From contig NZ_CP104883.1 in the NCBI RefSeq assembly GCF_025449335.1, forward strand, positions 186,001-250,000: a DNA stretch of 64,000 nucleotides, in the 5' to 3' direction. The position numbers were made by a program, and so were the translations under genes. Of the stretch, positions 17,591 to 27,974 are shown piece by piece. The stretch is from Bartonella sp. HY328. GTDB taxonomy: Bacteria; Pseudomonadota; Alphaproteobacteria; Rhizobiales; Rhizobiaceae. The notes under the pieces are model-generated. The model was not told where the DNA came from. It searched no databases and saw only the letters and a program-made list of their open reading frames with translations. The stretch's first letter is position 1. Every line of letters begins with the position of its first letter.

Positions 17591-18406
17591 TTACCAATGA
17601 CACGCAGTTCTAAGTGGCTTTAGTCTTGACCCAATGTCGTTCATGTCAAAAACAAAAGCGCGAGGCCCATCTGGATAATTAACTTGTAATTGAAGTCTTT
17701 TGTAATTGGCCAATGTTTTTATCGTATCTATACTTTCTAAGCCACGCCCAGCAATAATGACCTTACCGTCCTCGACATCACGCCAATTAAGATGGAAAAC
17801 ACTCCCACTACCTGATGATAAGGCAATATTGGCTTGTAACGTCTTAATCGGTTTTGGTAGCAAAACAGCTAAAGTCGAAATATCATTTTCGCAGCTAAGC
17901 ATCATAATCGCTTGGTCATCACTTGGACGATCTGCAGATACATCGGCTTCTTTCATTGTCATAAAAACATCAACAGTTTGAGGTGTCCATTGATGTTCAA
18001 TGGCGTTTTCACCCTCGCCACGCCTATTCGCGGGGCTAGCAATAATATTTTCATAATCACTCTGTGTTAAGAGCATAGTTTCTTGCCATGGTCGCATGCG
18101 CAAAACCCAGTTTATATCATTTACTGCTCGCAAAGTTTCCAAATTTTTTGCCATGCTTCTAATGGGACCATCAGTTTTAACAGGTTCAATCGGCACGATA
18201 ACAACGGGCTTTATTTCAACTGGTGTTTTGAAAAGCTCATCAAAGCATAAAAGACGTTGCATACGATCATCGATAGCACGACATTCCATTGCTTTTTGAT
18301 TTTTATCCGTTATCGGTGCTTGCTCTTGAGCTTGAGCTTCTAAACCTAAGCCGACAAAAAACAAACAAAATGACTTGAACGCAATAGACCAATATTGCTT
18401 ACTCAT
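17591..18406 (-). CDS. VasI / TagO-like T6SS-associated protein
   Basis: 271 residues with an N-terminal hydrophobic stretch (about 8-26) that looks like a signal peptide. Then comes a short Cys-containing segment typical of this family (ECRAIDDRMQRLLCFDELF, about 41-59). The C-terminal domain (about 110-271) fits the VC_A0118/VasI family. Position between the sigma54 activator gene and tssM also matches vasI in V. cholerae. The family is periplasmic and thought to help place or regulate the membrane complex. Its start overlaps the regulator gene by 4 bp. Confidence 0.8.
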   Translation of the reverse strand: MSKQYWSIAFKSFCLFFVGLGLEAQAQEQAPITDKNQKAMECRAIDDRMQRLLCFDELFKTPVEIKPVVIVPIEPVKTDGPIRSMAKNLETLRAVNDINWVLRMRPWQETMLLTQSDYENIIASPANRRGEGENAIEHQWTPQTVDVFMTMKEADVSADRPSDDQAIMMLSCENDISTLAVLLPKPIKTLQANIALSSGSGSVFHLNWRDVEDGKVIIAGRGLESIDTIKTLANYKRLQLQVNYPDGPRAFVFDMNDIGSRLKPLRTACHW

Positions 18407-19965
18407 TTTTTTAATACCTCCAAGTCATATTTTTTTAACTTATAAAACAGCGTACGCTCAGATATCTGCAAGGTTTTCGCCATATCATGTTTAGATCCAC
18501 TAAAATTTTTAAGAAATTGATTTAATATTTTCTCTTCATAGGCTTCACATGCTTTTTGGAAGCCATTGTTTAAATCCACTTTTTCAAGATTTCTTGAAGG
18601 AAAACAATCAATTCTATTGTCATCGTAAATCTCTTTAATAAGGTGTGGCGTGATGACTATATTGTCATTTGCACTATGGCAAATATTCTGGATTAATGAA
18701 CGTAATTGCCGGACATTTCCTGGGAAAGATAATTCGCGAAATGCCGCGAGGCTTTCATCACTAAGAAAATAGTCCGTATTATGCGATTGATTATAGGCAT
18801 CAATAAAATGTTGCACCAAAATAGCAATGTCGGATATGCGCTCACTTAGAGGTGCAATAAGAATACGACTTTCCGCAAGGCGGTAATATAAATCACGCCG
18901 AAACAGATTTTCTTCAACCATGGAGCCCAAATCTTTATGGGTTGCGCATATAATCCGTGCTGCAAATATACTTTCCTCAGAAGAACCAACTTGACGGTAT
19001 TTTTTTTCCTGTAAAACACGCAGTAATTTAGCTTGTAAATCAAGGGGTAAATCGCCAATTTCATCGAGGAATAACGTTCCACCTTTCGCTTGACTTAGAA
19101 AACCTTCCTTGTTTTTATCCGCACCAGTAAACGCACCTTTTACGTGACCAAAAAAAGCACTTTCAATAAGATTTGCATTGATTTCTGCCATATTGACCGC
19201 AACAAAAGGTTCAAGTCGATGATCCGAAAAATTATGCAAAGCATGGGCTACAAGTTCTTTACCCGTGCCTGTATCGCCCAATATCAAAACTGATGAATGA
19301 AGTGAGCCTAATTTTTTTATGTCGTTGCGTACTTTTACAATATTGGCAGAATTACCTAACAAAGTATTAGCGAGTTCCTTTTCTTTTAACTCGTCATGTT
19401 TTTGAATGGTAGAATTTAATGTTTTAAGCGAGTTTGAAAGTTGTTTTTCACGAGCACCAATCATTTCTATACCGAAACTCATTCGTGTAAAAACTGCACA
19501 ATGATTAGCAAAACTCTGAGCAATTGCTAAAGTCTCTTGTGTAACCGATAAATCATTACCAATGACGAAAAAGACAAGATCAGGATATTGATTAGCCTTA
19601 TAAATTGCAGGAACAACGACAAATCCATCAAAGTTTAAAACCGGAAAAAATTCTTGTTTCAAACGCCTTAAAATTGGTAAATTCGTATATTTTATTGACA
19701 GAGGCTGAACTTGCTGAAAAGCCCAATATAAGGCAGAGCCGTTGCGTTCAGCCTCATCAAGTCCAATAGAAAAATTGTGTTGTTTAGCTGGCCATGCTGC
19801 AAGTTCAATTAAATTTTCATTGGTTTCATCGCGGCCAAGTAAACAAATCGCACTTGCATCAAATAATTCGCTTAAAGCTTCCACCATAAATAAACGCATA
19901 TCAGACATTTGTCTGATATGCAGAAGATCGGTATATTTAGGTAGAAAGTCTATCAAACCAATCAT
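18403..19965 (-). CDS. vasH: VasH-like sigma54-dependent transcriptional activator
   Basis: 520 residues. A GAF-like N-terminal domain (about 20-165) is followed by a coiled linker, a AAA+ domain and a C-terminal Fis-type helix-turn-helix (about 475-518, DMAKTLQISERTLFYKLKKY). Walker A GDTGTGKE is at 230-237, the sigma54-contacting GAFTGA loop at 277-282, and Walker B GTLFLDEIGD at 296-305. All motifs needed to open a sigma54 promoter are present. The tssH stop and this start meet at base 19965. Likely targets are the two hcp promoters in this window, which have -24/-12 elements and upstream palindromes. Confidence 0.9.
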   Translation of the reverse strand: MIGLIDFLPKYTDLLHIRQMSDMRLFMVEALSELFDASAICLLGRDETNENLIELAAWPAKQHNFSIGLDEAERNGSALYWAFQQVQPLSIKYTNLPILRRLKQEFFPVLNFDGFVVVPAIYKANQYPDLVFFVIGNDLSVTQETLAIAQSFANHCAVFTRMSFGIEMIGAREKQLSNSLKTLNSTIQKHDELKEKELANTLLGNSANIVKVRNDIKKLGSLHSSVLILGDTGTGKELVAHALHNFSDHRLEPFVAVNMAEINANLIESAFFGHVKGAFTGADKNKEGFLSQAKGGTLFLDEIGDLPLDLQAKLLRVLQEKKYRQVGSSEESIFAARIICATHKDLGSMVEENLFRRDLYYRLAESRILIAPLSERISDIAILVQHFIDAYNQSHNTDYFLSDESLAAFRELSFPGNVRQLRSLIQNICHSANDNIVITPHLIKEIYDDNRIDCFPSRNLEKVDLNNGFQKACEAYEEKILNQFLKNFSGSKHDMAKTLQISERTLFYKLKKYDLEVLKK

Positions 19966-22628
19966 TATTGAGCGGCCTCAATAATTGGCTCAGCTTGCTC
20001 ACTAAATTTGAAAGTATAATTATTATCTTCATCAATATCGACAAATACGCTAATTAAGACCTTTTCGGTTAAACGGCTTTCAAGAATAGTGCGCGATATT
20101 TCTGGTAAAATACGTTTTTGAATTAATTGATCAATAAGACGCGCGCCACTTGCAGCTTCACTACAAAGGCTTTCTAAATGCTCAATCGCCCTTTCACTCA
20201 TTTCGAAGATAAGTCCTTGGCGTTCAATAAACATTTCTTTAAGCTGTGTTAATTTAGCTTCAATAATATCGCGCATAACTTGGCTACTAAGCGGTAAATA
20301 AACGATGGGCTGCATACGAGCCAATAAAGCAGGTTTAAAATGTTTGGTTAAAGCTGGCTTTATTTCGTTTAATATTACATCCGAGGATTTTTCAGGTGCT
20401 GTCAGTGCACTTTCCGTAATGTGATGACTAGCAAGATTAGATGCCAAAAAGAAAACAACATTTTTGCAATCAATTTCACGTCCTTCTCCATCGGACAAAA
20501 TGCCCTTATCAAATACTTGATAAAAAAGATTGAGGACATCCGCATCAGCTTTTTCAACTTCATCTAATAATACAACTGAATAAGGTTTTTTACGAATAGC
20601 TTCGGTTAATATACCACCTTCACCATATCCAACATAACCGGGCGGCGAGCCTATAAGACGTGATACGGTATGTTTTTCTTGAAACTCGGTCATATTAATA
20701 GTTGTCATAAATTGTTCGCCGCCAAAAAGTTTACGGGAAACTTCAATAGCCGTTTCCGTCTTTCCAACACCCGATGGCCCAACGAGTAAAAAGACGCCCA
20801 ATGGTCTGCCAGATTTGTGCAGATCTAAACGCGAAGCTTGCAATTGTTCTTGTATGACTTGCAGAGAGTAATCCTGCCCCTTGATGACCTCGCCAATATT
20901 ATTCTTTAAATTTAACAGACTAGCAATTTCATCTTGTGCCATAGAAGAAACAGGAATACCTGTCCAATCTGAAATAACACCGGCTATTTCTTGCGGGCCG
21001 ACTTCTAAACTCACAAGTGAATATTCGCGGCGAGCATCTTCAAATTTTTTACGGGCGATAATTATTTTTTCTTGTAAGGTATTTCGCGCATCATCATCTT
21101 TTGCTTCAGATTTTTCATCTCTTAATTTTTTGAGCTCATTAATTAAAGCGCGCTGTTCATCAAGAACTTTGTTTAATCTATCTTTTTCAAAATTAATATG
21201 AACAAGCTTTTCATGAATAAGATCAATACGCTCTTGCAATGCTTTATCATGATGACCGGCAGTGATATCACGTTCAATGCTATCTTTTTCACGCTCCAAT
21301 GCTTTTGCTTCTTGAATATATTTTTCAATTTGCAATGGCATACCTGTAGCGCCAGCTTTAACGCGAGCACAGGCGGTATCAAGGACATCAATCGCTTTAT
21401 CAGGTAATTGGCGCCCCGTAATATAGCGCGAAGACAAACGTGCAGCGGCTTCGACCCCTGCATCACTAATATAAATGCCGTTATGCGCCTTTTCATAAGC
21501 AGGAACAAGGCCGCGAATAATAATGGCAGCTTGCTCGACACTTGGTTCATCAAGCTTCACGAGTTGAAAACGGCGGGTTAATGCTGGGTCTTTTTCAAAA
21601 TATTTTTTATATTCAGACCATGTCGTTGCTGCGATTGTTTTAATTTCACCACGGGCCAATGCTGGTTTTAAAAGATTAGCCGCATCACTCCCCCCTGCAT
21701 TACCACCAGCACCAATTAATGTATGCGCTTCATCAATAAAAAGAACTGTTTGCTTATCTGCGTTTTTTAGCTCATCAAGAACAGCTTTTAATCTTTTTTC
21801 AAATTCACCTTTTACGGATGCACCAGCTTCCAATGCGCCCATATCAAGGCCATAAAGCTCCGCGCCTTGCAAACTTTCAGGAACGTCATTATTGACTATT
21901 TTATAAGCCAACCCTTCGACAACTGCAGTTTTACCGACACCTGCGTCACCCACACAAATAGGATTATTTTTACGTCTACGTGCCAGTATATCGATAATTT
22001 GACGTATTTCATCGTCACGGCAGAAAACCGGATCAATTTTACCATCACGGGCTTGCTGAGTGAAGTTTTCAGCATATTTTTCTAAAGCGCTTTCACTACC
22101 GCTCGTTTGGATTATTTTTTTTCCCGTTTCATTGTCATTTGAAAAAACCTGTTCCACTGAGCCGCTGGTTATTTCAAAAAATTTATTGGTTAAAGTCTCT
22201 GCTGAAATTTTTTCTAAAATATCAATATATTCATAACGGCAATAACGAGCAGGATCACGAACAAGAGCAAGTAAAATTGTCCCTCCCCTAATTTTACTTT
22301 CATTAAGCTCAAGTGACGTTATTAACCAAGCAGCTTCAAGTAAATCAAAGATTAATGGCGATAATGATGGCATTTCACCATTGCTCATACGAAAGCGATT
22401 AAAACAACTACGCAATTCATCGACAAATTTATCAAAATCAAGATTAAAATTGCGAAAAACCAATCTTATATCATTACCATTTTGTTCACACATTGAAACG
22501 AGAAGGTGCTCAATCACCACTTCGCGGTGGCCAGCTCCAACACAGACATTTGATGCTTCTGACAATGCCGAATGGCACGCTTTATTGAGACGATCAACCA
22601 ATTGGCGTCTGATATCGATATTTGCCAT
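19965..22628 (-). CDS. tssH: TssH (ClpV), T6SS sheath-disassembly ATPase
   Basis: 887 residues. A Clp-N domain (about 10-155) precedes two AAA+ domains. Walker A GDAGVGKT is at 227-234 and a second, GPSGVGKT, near residue 620; Walker B motifs read VLFIDEAHTL and VVLLDEVEKA. A coiled middle domain spans about 430-530. ClpV unfolds contracted TssB/TssC sheaths for reuse. Its Clp-N part differs from housekeeping ClpB, and its place between tssL and the regulator gene fits ClpV/VasG. Confidence 0.95.
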   Translation of the reverse strand: MANIDIRRQLVDRLNKACHSALSEASNVCVGAGHREVVIEHLLVSMCEQNGNDIRLVFRNFNLDFDKFVDELRSCFNRFRMSNGEMPSLSPLIFDLLEAAWLITSLELNESKIRGGTILLALVRDPARYCRYEYIDILEKISAETLTNKFFEITSGSVEQVFSNDNETGKKIIQTSGSESALEKYAENFTQQARDGKIDPVFCRDDEIRQIIDILARRRKNNPICVGDAGVGKTAVVEGLAYKIVNNDVPESLQGAELYGLDMGALEAGASVKGEFEKRLKAVLDELKNADKQTVLFIDEAHTLIGAGGNAGGSDAANLLKPALARGEIKTIAATTWSEYKKYFEKDPALTRRFQLVKLDEPSVEQAAIIIRGLVPAYEKAHNGIYISDAGVEAAARLSSRYITGRQLPDKAIDVLDTACARVKAGATGMPLQIEKYIQEAKALEREKDSIERDITAGHHDKALQERIDLIHEKLVHINFEKDRLNKVLDEQRALINELKKLRDEKSEAKDDDARNTLQEKIIIARKKFEDARREYSLVSLEVGPQEIAGVISDWTGIPVSSMAQDEIASLLNLKNNIGEVIKGQDYSLQVIQEQLQASRLDLHKSGRPLGVFLLVGPSGVGKTETAIEVSRKLFGGEQFMTTINMTEFQEKHTVSRLIGSPPGYVGYGEGGILTEAIRKKPYSVVLLDEVEKADADVLNLFYQVFDKGILSDGEGREIDCKNVVFFLASNLASHHITESALTAPEKSSDVILNEIKPALTKHFKPALLARMQPIVYLPLSSQVMRDIIEAKLTQLKEMFIERQGLIFEMSERAIEHLESLCSEAASGARLIDQLIQKRILPEISRTILESRLTEKVLISVFVDIDEDNNYTFKFSEQAEPIIEAAQ

Positions 22629-22683
22629 AATAATTACCCGCTATATTGATGCTATAAATCAATTTTAAATGTTTAAGATAAGC

Positions 22684-23535
22684 TTATTCACCAAGAACAC
22701 CTGAAATATCCCTGATAATACTTCCCGTATAAGCCTCGGTGTAGAAGAAAAACGCCAAATAGAGTAAAACCGCGCAGCCAAGTGCAATCAATACAACCGC
22801 TATCACCGGTGTTTGCCACTTTATTTCGTGTTTTTTGATAACAACATTATCAGCTTCGAACAATTGCAACGTTTCTGGATAGCCTCGTTCTTTTCGAATA
22901 ACGTCATGAACATCTTTAATAAATGCTTCAAGGTTAAGCTTGCCGTTATGCTGTGGGCGATACTTTCCTTCATAGCCTAAAATCATGCACAAATAGAGAA
23001 ATTCTACTATGTCTATGTAACGATGTGGCTCATCCATCAACCGATCAACAATCACGAAAAACTTTTCACCACCCCATGTTTCTTGATGATATAGGGCTAA
23101 AAGACTATTTTGAGACCAGCGGCTGTTTTCTCCCCATGGAGTAATAAGGACCGTTTCATCAAGTACACTGCACAAACAATATCGAAAAGCTAAAATTGTG
23201 ACCCGGTCATAGCCAAATTTGTGTAACTCAAGTTCAATTGCATCTATTTCATGACAGCAACGCTTATGTAAATCTTCTACATCGTCAAAATTACCTAAAT
23301 TTGAAATACGCATAATCAAGGCTATTAAAGGTGAAGCGCAATCAACAATTTTATTAAGTGTCATTCCCCTTAGTGCAAAGGCAAAATTTTTACCCCGATT
23401 AACCGGTGCAGAGCTTAATTGAGGCTGTATTATATCAGAGCCAAGCGACGTGATTTCATTATTCTTATTTCCAAGATAAAAGCCTTCTGAATTCTTCACC
23501 TGTGGCACATTGGAATTATCTAATGTCTCACTCAT
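22684..23535 (-). CDS. tssL: TssL (DotU/IcmH), T6SS inner-membrane protein
   Basis: 283 residues. The cytoplasmic DotU domain (about 50-230) includes RYCLCSVLDETVLITPWGENSRWSQNSLLALYHQETWGGEKFF, the best-conserved block of the family. One transmembrane helix near the C-terminus (about 243-266) anchors it; only a short tail follows and there is no peptidoglycan-binding OmpA domain. TssL works with TssM and TssJ as the membrane complex. The start overlaps tssK by 4 bp. Confidence 0.94.
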   Translation of the reverse strand: MSETLDNSNVPQVKNSEGFYLGNKNNEITSLGSDIIQPQLSSAPVNRGKNFAFALRGMTLNKIVDCASPLIALIMRISNLGNFDDVEDLHKRCCHEIDAIELELHKFGYDRVTILAFRYCLCSVLDETVLITPWGENSRWSQNSLLALYHQETWGGEKFFVIVDRLMDEPHRYIDIVEFLYLCMILGYEGKYRPQHNGKLNLEAFIKDVHDVIRKERGYPETLQLFEADNVVIKKHEIKWQTPVIAVVLIALGCAVLLYLAFFFYTEAYTGSIIRDISGVLGE

Positions 23536-24893
23536 GCTATTCCTCCATTATCGCGACGCCCCCGAATTGCCCAAAATTGCATTTCCAAATCAGGAAATTC
23601 ACCTGCAATATGAAATGCAAAACCACTTGATTTAATAATATTTTTCCAACCACTTGAATGATGATCAAGAAAGAAATACGTATATTCTGCATGGTAAGGC
23701 AATTGACGCGGTGCGGTTGCCAATGGTTGCAATACAACACCAGGTAGATGGTGTTGAACCAGTTCCCTAATTTTTTCAATTGAAGAAATTTTAACCTGCG
23801 AAGGAAATGTTTTGGCAAGACGGTCAAGCGGCATAGCAGCCCGAACAGCCAAAACAAATGAACATGTTTCAATAATTTCAGTGTCACTAATCGGAGATGT
23901 AAGCACCCCATATTTATGTTTTTGCAGCGGAAGTGCAATAGCGTTAGGTTCAAGCATTACTGAAAGTGAGCGCCGCAAGGATGCTATGAGCGGATGAAAA
24001 CAAATATGCGGTTCTTCATGCGAATAAATAGGCCAAACCTCAGGTAATCGTCCTTCATGTGTAAAGGTCGCTAGTTCTCCTGCGGCACCTGCAAAAAGTT
24101 CAAACAAGCGTTCTGGATGAATACGCATAATCGTACTTAGATGCTTAAATATTGGTCCTAAACGGTTAGTCGTTTGCAAAAGCATGAAGTCAGCAACATC
24201 AGCTACACCGCCTTGAGTTAAACCACCAAGGCGTTGGGCAATTTGCTGCGATCGTTGATTGAGCAGACCTGTGAAATCATCAAGAACACGACGCAGTTGT
24301 GGGATTGCTTGAATATCATAAGCAACTGGCATAAAATCCGCATCTAATATAATGCTACCATCGCTGCGCTTTTCCTTGACCCGTGCAATAGGAATACAGC
24401 TATAAGAACTTCGATCATCGCGCTCGGTTAAAAGCAATAAACGCAATTGGCCAACCTCAATATCCCATGGATCAGCATCATCACTGGTTACATCACGGGT
24501 TTCTTGATTATATGTATTAAGACGCGCAGATTCCTTGGCGCTTTCTTCGGTTAAAACCTCAGGAACTCCGCTTGTCCATAATGGTAAACATAAATAAATT
24601 GTTTCGTTAACAATATTCGTGCCACTCACATCGAGGGCTTGTGGCGCAGGTGTTTCACCTGGAATTTCAAATACGGTTCGATCCGGAAATATACCAGATG
24701 CATGAACTATAGATATACGGCCATGTAATAGATTTTCTTGATTTATTTCAATAGATTCAAGACCATATTGATATGCATTAATGGCATCGCTACGCCGACG
24801 CGTAATATATTCATGATATCGCGTTTGTTGCTGAAAATGGTTTGGTCTAATAAATTGCCCATCTTTCCAAATGGGAGGATTGCGTAATGACAC
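23532..24893 (-). CDS. tssK: TssK, T6SS baseplate protein
   Basis: About 453 residues if started at the GTG at 24893. I prefer this start because AAGGGG lies just upstream, it is 10 bases beyond the tssJ stop, and it gives the normal family N-terminus NPPIWKDGQFIRPNHFQQQ. The longer open frame to 24941 would overlap tssJ. TssK is the trimeric link between baseplate and membrane complex. Other typical blocks are ESIEINQENLLHGRI and FHPLIASLRRSL. Confidence 0.93.
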   Translation of the reverse strand: MSLRNPPIWKDGQFIRPNHFQQQTRYHEYITRRRSDAINAYQYGLESIEINQENLLHGRISIVHASGIFPDRTVFEIPGETPAPQALDVSGTNIVNETIYLCLPLWTSGVPEVLTEESAKESARLNTYNQETRDVTSDDADPWDIEVGQLRLLLLTERDDRSSYSCIPIARVKEKRSDGSIILDADFMPVAYDIQAIPQLRRVLDDFTGLLNQRSQQIAQRLGGLTQGGVADVADFMLLQTTNRLGPIFKHLSTIMRIHPERLFELFAGAAGELATFTHEGRLPEVWPIYSHEEPHICFHPLIASLRRSLSVMLEPNAIALPLQKHKYGVLTSPISDTEIIETCSFVLAVRAAMPLDRLAKTFPSQVKISSIEKIRELVQHHLPGVVLQPLATAPRQLPYHAEYTYFFLDHHSSGWKNIIKSSGFAFHIAGEFPDLEMQFWAIRGRRDNGGIA

Positions 24894-24903
24894 GGTTAGC
24901 CCC

Positions 24904-25449
24904 TTATCTGTGAACCTGAATTGCAACGCCTTTGCGCACAATAGGAACCATTATTTTATATTGCTCGCCGGAAGCATTTACCTTTTCAACGGCTTTCCAG
25001 GTTACATTGTCCATATTGGCATAGGCTGCAACAACGCCGATATAATTGGTTGTATCGGTAAACTTAAATGGAGTTAGAACCGTAGAATCCCCAGGTTTTA
25101 CCTGCTTTTTTATATGGCGAATATAGGACGTTTCTAAAGCTTTTTTGGGATCTTCAAGGAGCGAATAATAATCGACCCCCTCAAACTCATCGGGATCGCT
25201 TAATTGAAACACCCAAACATCAATCGGAGCATCACCAAGTTCAGATGTATTGGCTTTACTATCTGCATAAATTGTAATGAGAGCAGTTGACGGTTTATCG
25301 GCGCTTTTCTCTCCGACAGGCAAGCTTGGATCCATCATGACCTGCCCCATCTTTTTCATTGCCTCAACACTTTTAGATGGAGTACACCCGCTTATAGTTA
25401 ACCCCAATAAGCCAATGGATAATATTATAAAAAATGCTTTTATACGCAT
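24904..25449 (-). CDS. tssJ: TssJ, T6SS outer-membrane lipoprotein
   Basis: 181 residues with a signal peptide and the lipobox ISGC (Cys22). The rest is a compact beta domain with the family pattern ADSKANTSELGDAPIDVWVFQLSDPDEFEGVDYYSLLEDP. TssJ recruits TssM to the outer membrane. It lies between the FHA gene and tssK, as in the V. cholerae cluster (VasD). Confidence 0.92.
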   Translation of the reverse strand: MRIKAFFIILSIGLLGLTISGCTPSKSVEAMKKMGQVMMDPSLPVGEKSADKPSTALITIYADSKANTSELGDAPIDVWVFQLSDPDEFEGVDYYSLLEDPKKALETSYIRHIKKQVKPGDSTVLTPFKFTDTTNYIGVVAAYANMDNVTWKAVEKVNASGEQYKIMVPIVRKGVAIQVHR

Positions 25450-25452
25450 GGC

Positions 25453-26949
25453 TTAACTTTCCAATGTTTGTTCGCGCATTTGGCGATCATAAACCTGACT
25501 GTAAACTTCCCAGAACATGCGCGATAAACCGCCTTGCTGTTCTGAGCGCATTTCTTTGTAATAATGCTGGTACATTTCCCAATGCCAAGCATCAAGATCG
25601 CCAACTCGTGGAGCGTGGCCCTTATATTTTTTAAATCTTTTGGCAAGAGCCACTGGTCCAAGAGCTCGCAAAACCATATCAAGAGCTTCCTCAACCGCCT
25701 TTTCATTGGCTTTTTGATGATATTGAATGAGTTGAAGGCTTTCTTCAATTGCAGCTCTTGCAGATAGATGCACGGGGCTTCGAACCAATAGAAGATCTTG
25801 AATAACTTCTTCGACAGACTTATCGAGGCGCAGTGGATTATCTTCAATTGCATGAAGGTGCGTTTCAGCCAAATGACTTTTATCTGACAATTCACGCTGA
25901 TAGCTTTCCATCAGCCCTGATATTGCAGCTTTTAATGCGTCGCCAACATCGCTCATTAATCTATTGGCTTGCGGAACAGACATCTTTTGTATCGGAAGAC
26001 CTAAAGCTGCACATAATGGGCGTAAAAGCACATGATCAACTAACTCTTCACTGCCATTTTCAAGTGTTACATCGGCGAGATAACGGTCTCTAGTAAACAC
26101 ATCACCTATATTTTGTTGTTTTTCGGCATCTGTAATGGCTGCATTGGCCAATCTTTCAAGATAGGAATCTAAATCATCGCTATTATTGGTTTTTGAAGAC
26201 GTTTGCCCCGACATTTTTTCGCCCCTTACTTTTGGCATATTCATATAGGCTGAACCTGGTTGTAAATCGTCTGGAATTTCAGCAAATCCAGGTTCTTCAG
26301 GTTGTACATCAATAAGATCACCTATCTTACTTGCGGTATAATTTTTTTCAGCCTTTTCAACCTTATCGAATAGTTTTACCGGATCTCTTTCAAAAGTGGA
26401 CCGGCTATCAATACTTTCCTCAATAAGATTAATTGGATCAACATCTTGCACGCGCTTCATTGTTTCGCGCATTTTTATATTGCCGCCATTATTCATGGCT
26501 TTACTTTCAAAAAAGTTTTGTGCGGTAATATCTTCGTTTTCTTGTTGATCTACCAACGTGCCAACGGAGACAAATCGTTTCGCCCAACGTTCGCCGCGTG
26601 TTTCCAATTGATCCGCTTCATTAATAGTCATTTCAACGAAAGCTGTGACTAAAAATTTTCCAATTTTCAACGTATCGCCATCGGTAATTTGTATTTGTTC
26701 ACCAAGAGGAAGAAAAGCTTTGGCACCGTTTACTGATAGCCCACCTGCAACAACAGCCTCAAGGCAAAATTGGTTATCAATAAAGTGTATATGCGCATGA
26801 TCTGGCGCAATACTGCCCTCACGGTCAACAATTTGCCAATCTGCGGCGTCGCTAGCGCCAATAGATCCGCCCCGCTCATTAAAATCTTTAATAGCGCTAT
26901 AACCGCCACTTAAGTCATCTGTATTATTAACGACAAGACGTAAATGCAC
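25453..26949 (-). CDS. tagH: TagH-type FHA-domain T6SS protein
   Basis: 498 residues. The N-terminal FHA domain (about 5-100) shows the loop motif GSIAPDHAHIHFIDNQFCLEA that binds phosphothreonine partners. A low-complexity acidic linker and a C-terminal helical domain (about 290-490) of T6SS-associated FHA proteins follow. No PpkA kinase or PppA phosphatase gene is visible in the window, so threonine-phosphorylation control is either absent or encoded elsewhere. Confidence 0.88.
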   Translation of the reverse strand: MHLRLVVNNTDDLSGGYSAIKDFNERGGSIGASDAADWQIVDREGSIAPDHAHIHFIDNQFCLEAVVAGGLSVNGAKAFLPLGEQIQITDGDTLKIGKFLVTAFVEMTINEADQLETRGERWAKRFVSVGTLVDQQENEDITAQNFFESKAMNNGGNIKMRETMKRVQDVDPINLIEESIDSRSTFERDPVKLFDKVEKAEKNYTASKIGDLIDVQPEEPGFAEIPDDLQPGSAYMNMPKVRGEKMSGQTSSKTNNSDDLDSYLERLANAAITDAEKQQNIGDVFTRDRYLADVTLENGSEELVDHVLLRPLCAALGLPIQKMSVPQANRLMSDVGDALKAAISGLMESYQRELSDKSHLAETHLHAIEDNPLRLDKSVEEVIQDLLLVRSPVHLSARAAIEESLQLIQYHQKANEKAVEEALDMVLRALGPVALAKRFKKYKGHAPRVGDLDAWHWEMYQHYYKEMRSEQQGGLSRMFWEVYSQVYDRQMREQTLES

Positions 26950-26954
26950 TGCGT

Positions 26955-27974
26955 TTAACTCCTCACCTTAATAATAACATCGCGAACTTCATCAAATTTC
27001 CCATCACCTAAGAAAGATGACCATCCAAGACGGCTAGGACTATCTTTGGCAAGAGTGATCGGATACGCCTCCTGTTTTTTAAGGCCTAACTTCAAATCAT
27101 AACTTAATTGATCTCGAAACATGAATTCAACGAGACCACGTAAACCGTTAAAATCCTTGCCATGAGGCAGAAAATCTTGAAATCTCCTAAAATCAAGGTC
27201 TTGTATTACAATTCGTATTTTGCCTTGAATATCTGGAGCAAACTCACCTAAAATCATATTTTGACCAAGCTGACTGTTTTTTTGGCCAAGTTTCGTTAAT
27301 TGCTCCGATGCAATTTTTACTTTTCGAGGTATCCATTCTTCAATTTTTACTTTTTCAAGATTAAATGCTCGCGATATAACGGTTGAGAACAATGCAGGTG
27401 AGCGATTACGCGTCGATAAAAGACCCGCAAAACATAATAATCTTGGCCAATAAATATTTGTAAACTTACGAGATTCTGTATTACCAAGCCCAAACATAGA
27501 AAAGATCCATGTTGAAAACTTGTCTTCGCCACCTGGTTGATAACGCCTAAAGTAACGTGGTTGGCGCCAAGCGCGATATAATAGCCCAATTATTCTATTA
27601 TGAAAAAAGTCGAAAAAGTCCTTTGTAACCGATTGGTCTTGTTCATAATGAGCAATTTGTTCAGCATAATAAGAGGGCAATACAGTACTTGAACCGTGAA
27701 GCCCCATAAAGGTAACCTTTATTTTATATCGCTCAGAATGCGAACTTTCATCGATTTGCTTTATTCGTACAATATCAGATGTTGGAAATCCTAAACTGGA
27801 ATCGACCTCAAAAAGAATTTTCTCATCAAAAGCCAATTGATGAGTTCCAACCTCGACGCCTTTGTCAATAATTTTTTCAATGAGCTCTATTGCTTCGAAA
27901 GCAGAAAACTCACGAGAATTTTTAAATAAAAAACCGCTTAGATCAGCGGCTGTCGTCCGATCTTCGCTGGCCAT
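26955..27974 (-). CDS. tssG: TssG, T6SS baseplate protein
   Basis: 339 residues. Family blocks seen: FMGLHGSSTVLPSYYAEQI (about 89-107), DFFDFFHNRIIGLLYRAWRQPRY (about 119-141) and the C-terminal RLGWSSFL. With TssF, TssE and TssK it makes the baseplate wedge. Its start lies inside the end of tssF (37-bp overlap), typical for the tssF-tssG pair. Confidence 0.94.
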   Translation of the reverse strand: MASEDRTTAADLSGFLFKNSREFSAFEAIELIEKIIDKGVEVGTHQLAFDEKILFEVDSSLGFPTSDIVRIKQIDESSHSERYKIKVTFMGLHGSSTVLPSYYAEQIAHYEQDQSVTKDFFDFFHNRIIGLLYRAWRQPRYFRRYQPGGEDKFSTWIFSMFGLGNTESRKFTNIYWPRLLCFAGLLSTRNRSPALFSTVISRAFNLEKVKIEEWIPRKVKIASEQLTKLGQKNSQLGQNMILGEFAPDIQGKIRIVIQDLDFRRFQDFLPHGKDFNGLRGLVEFMFRDQLSYDLKLGLKKQEAYPITLAKDSPSRLGWSSFLGDGKFDEVRDVIIKVRS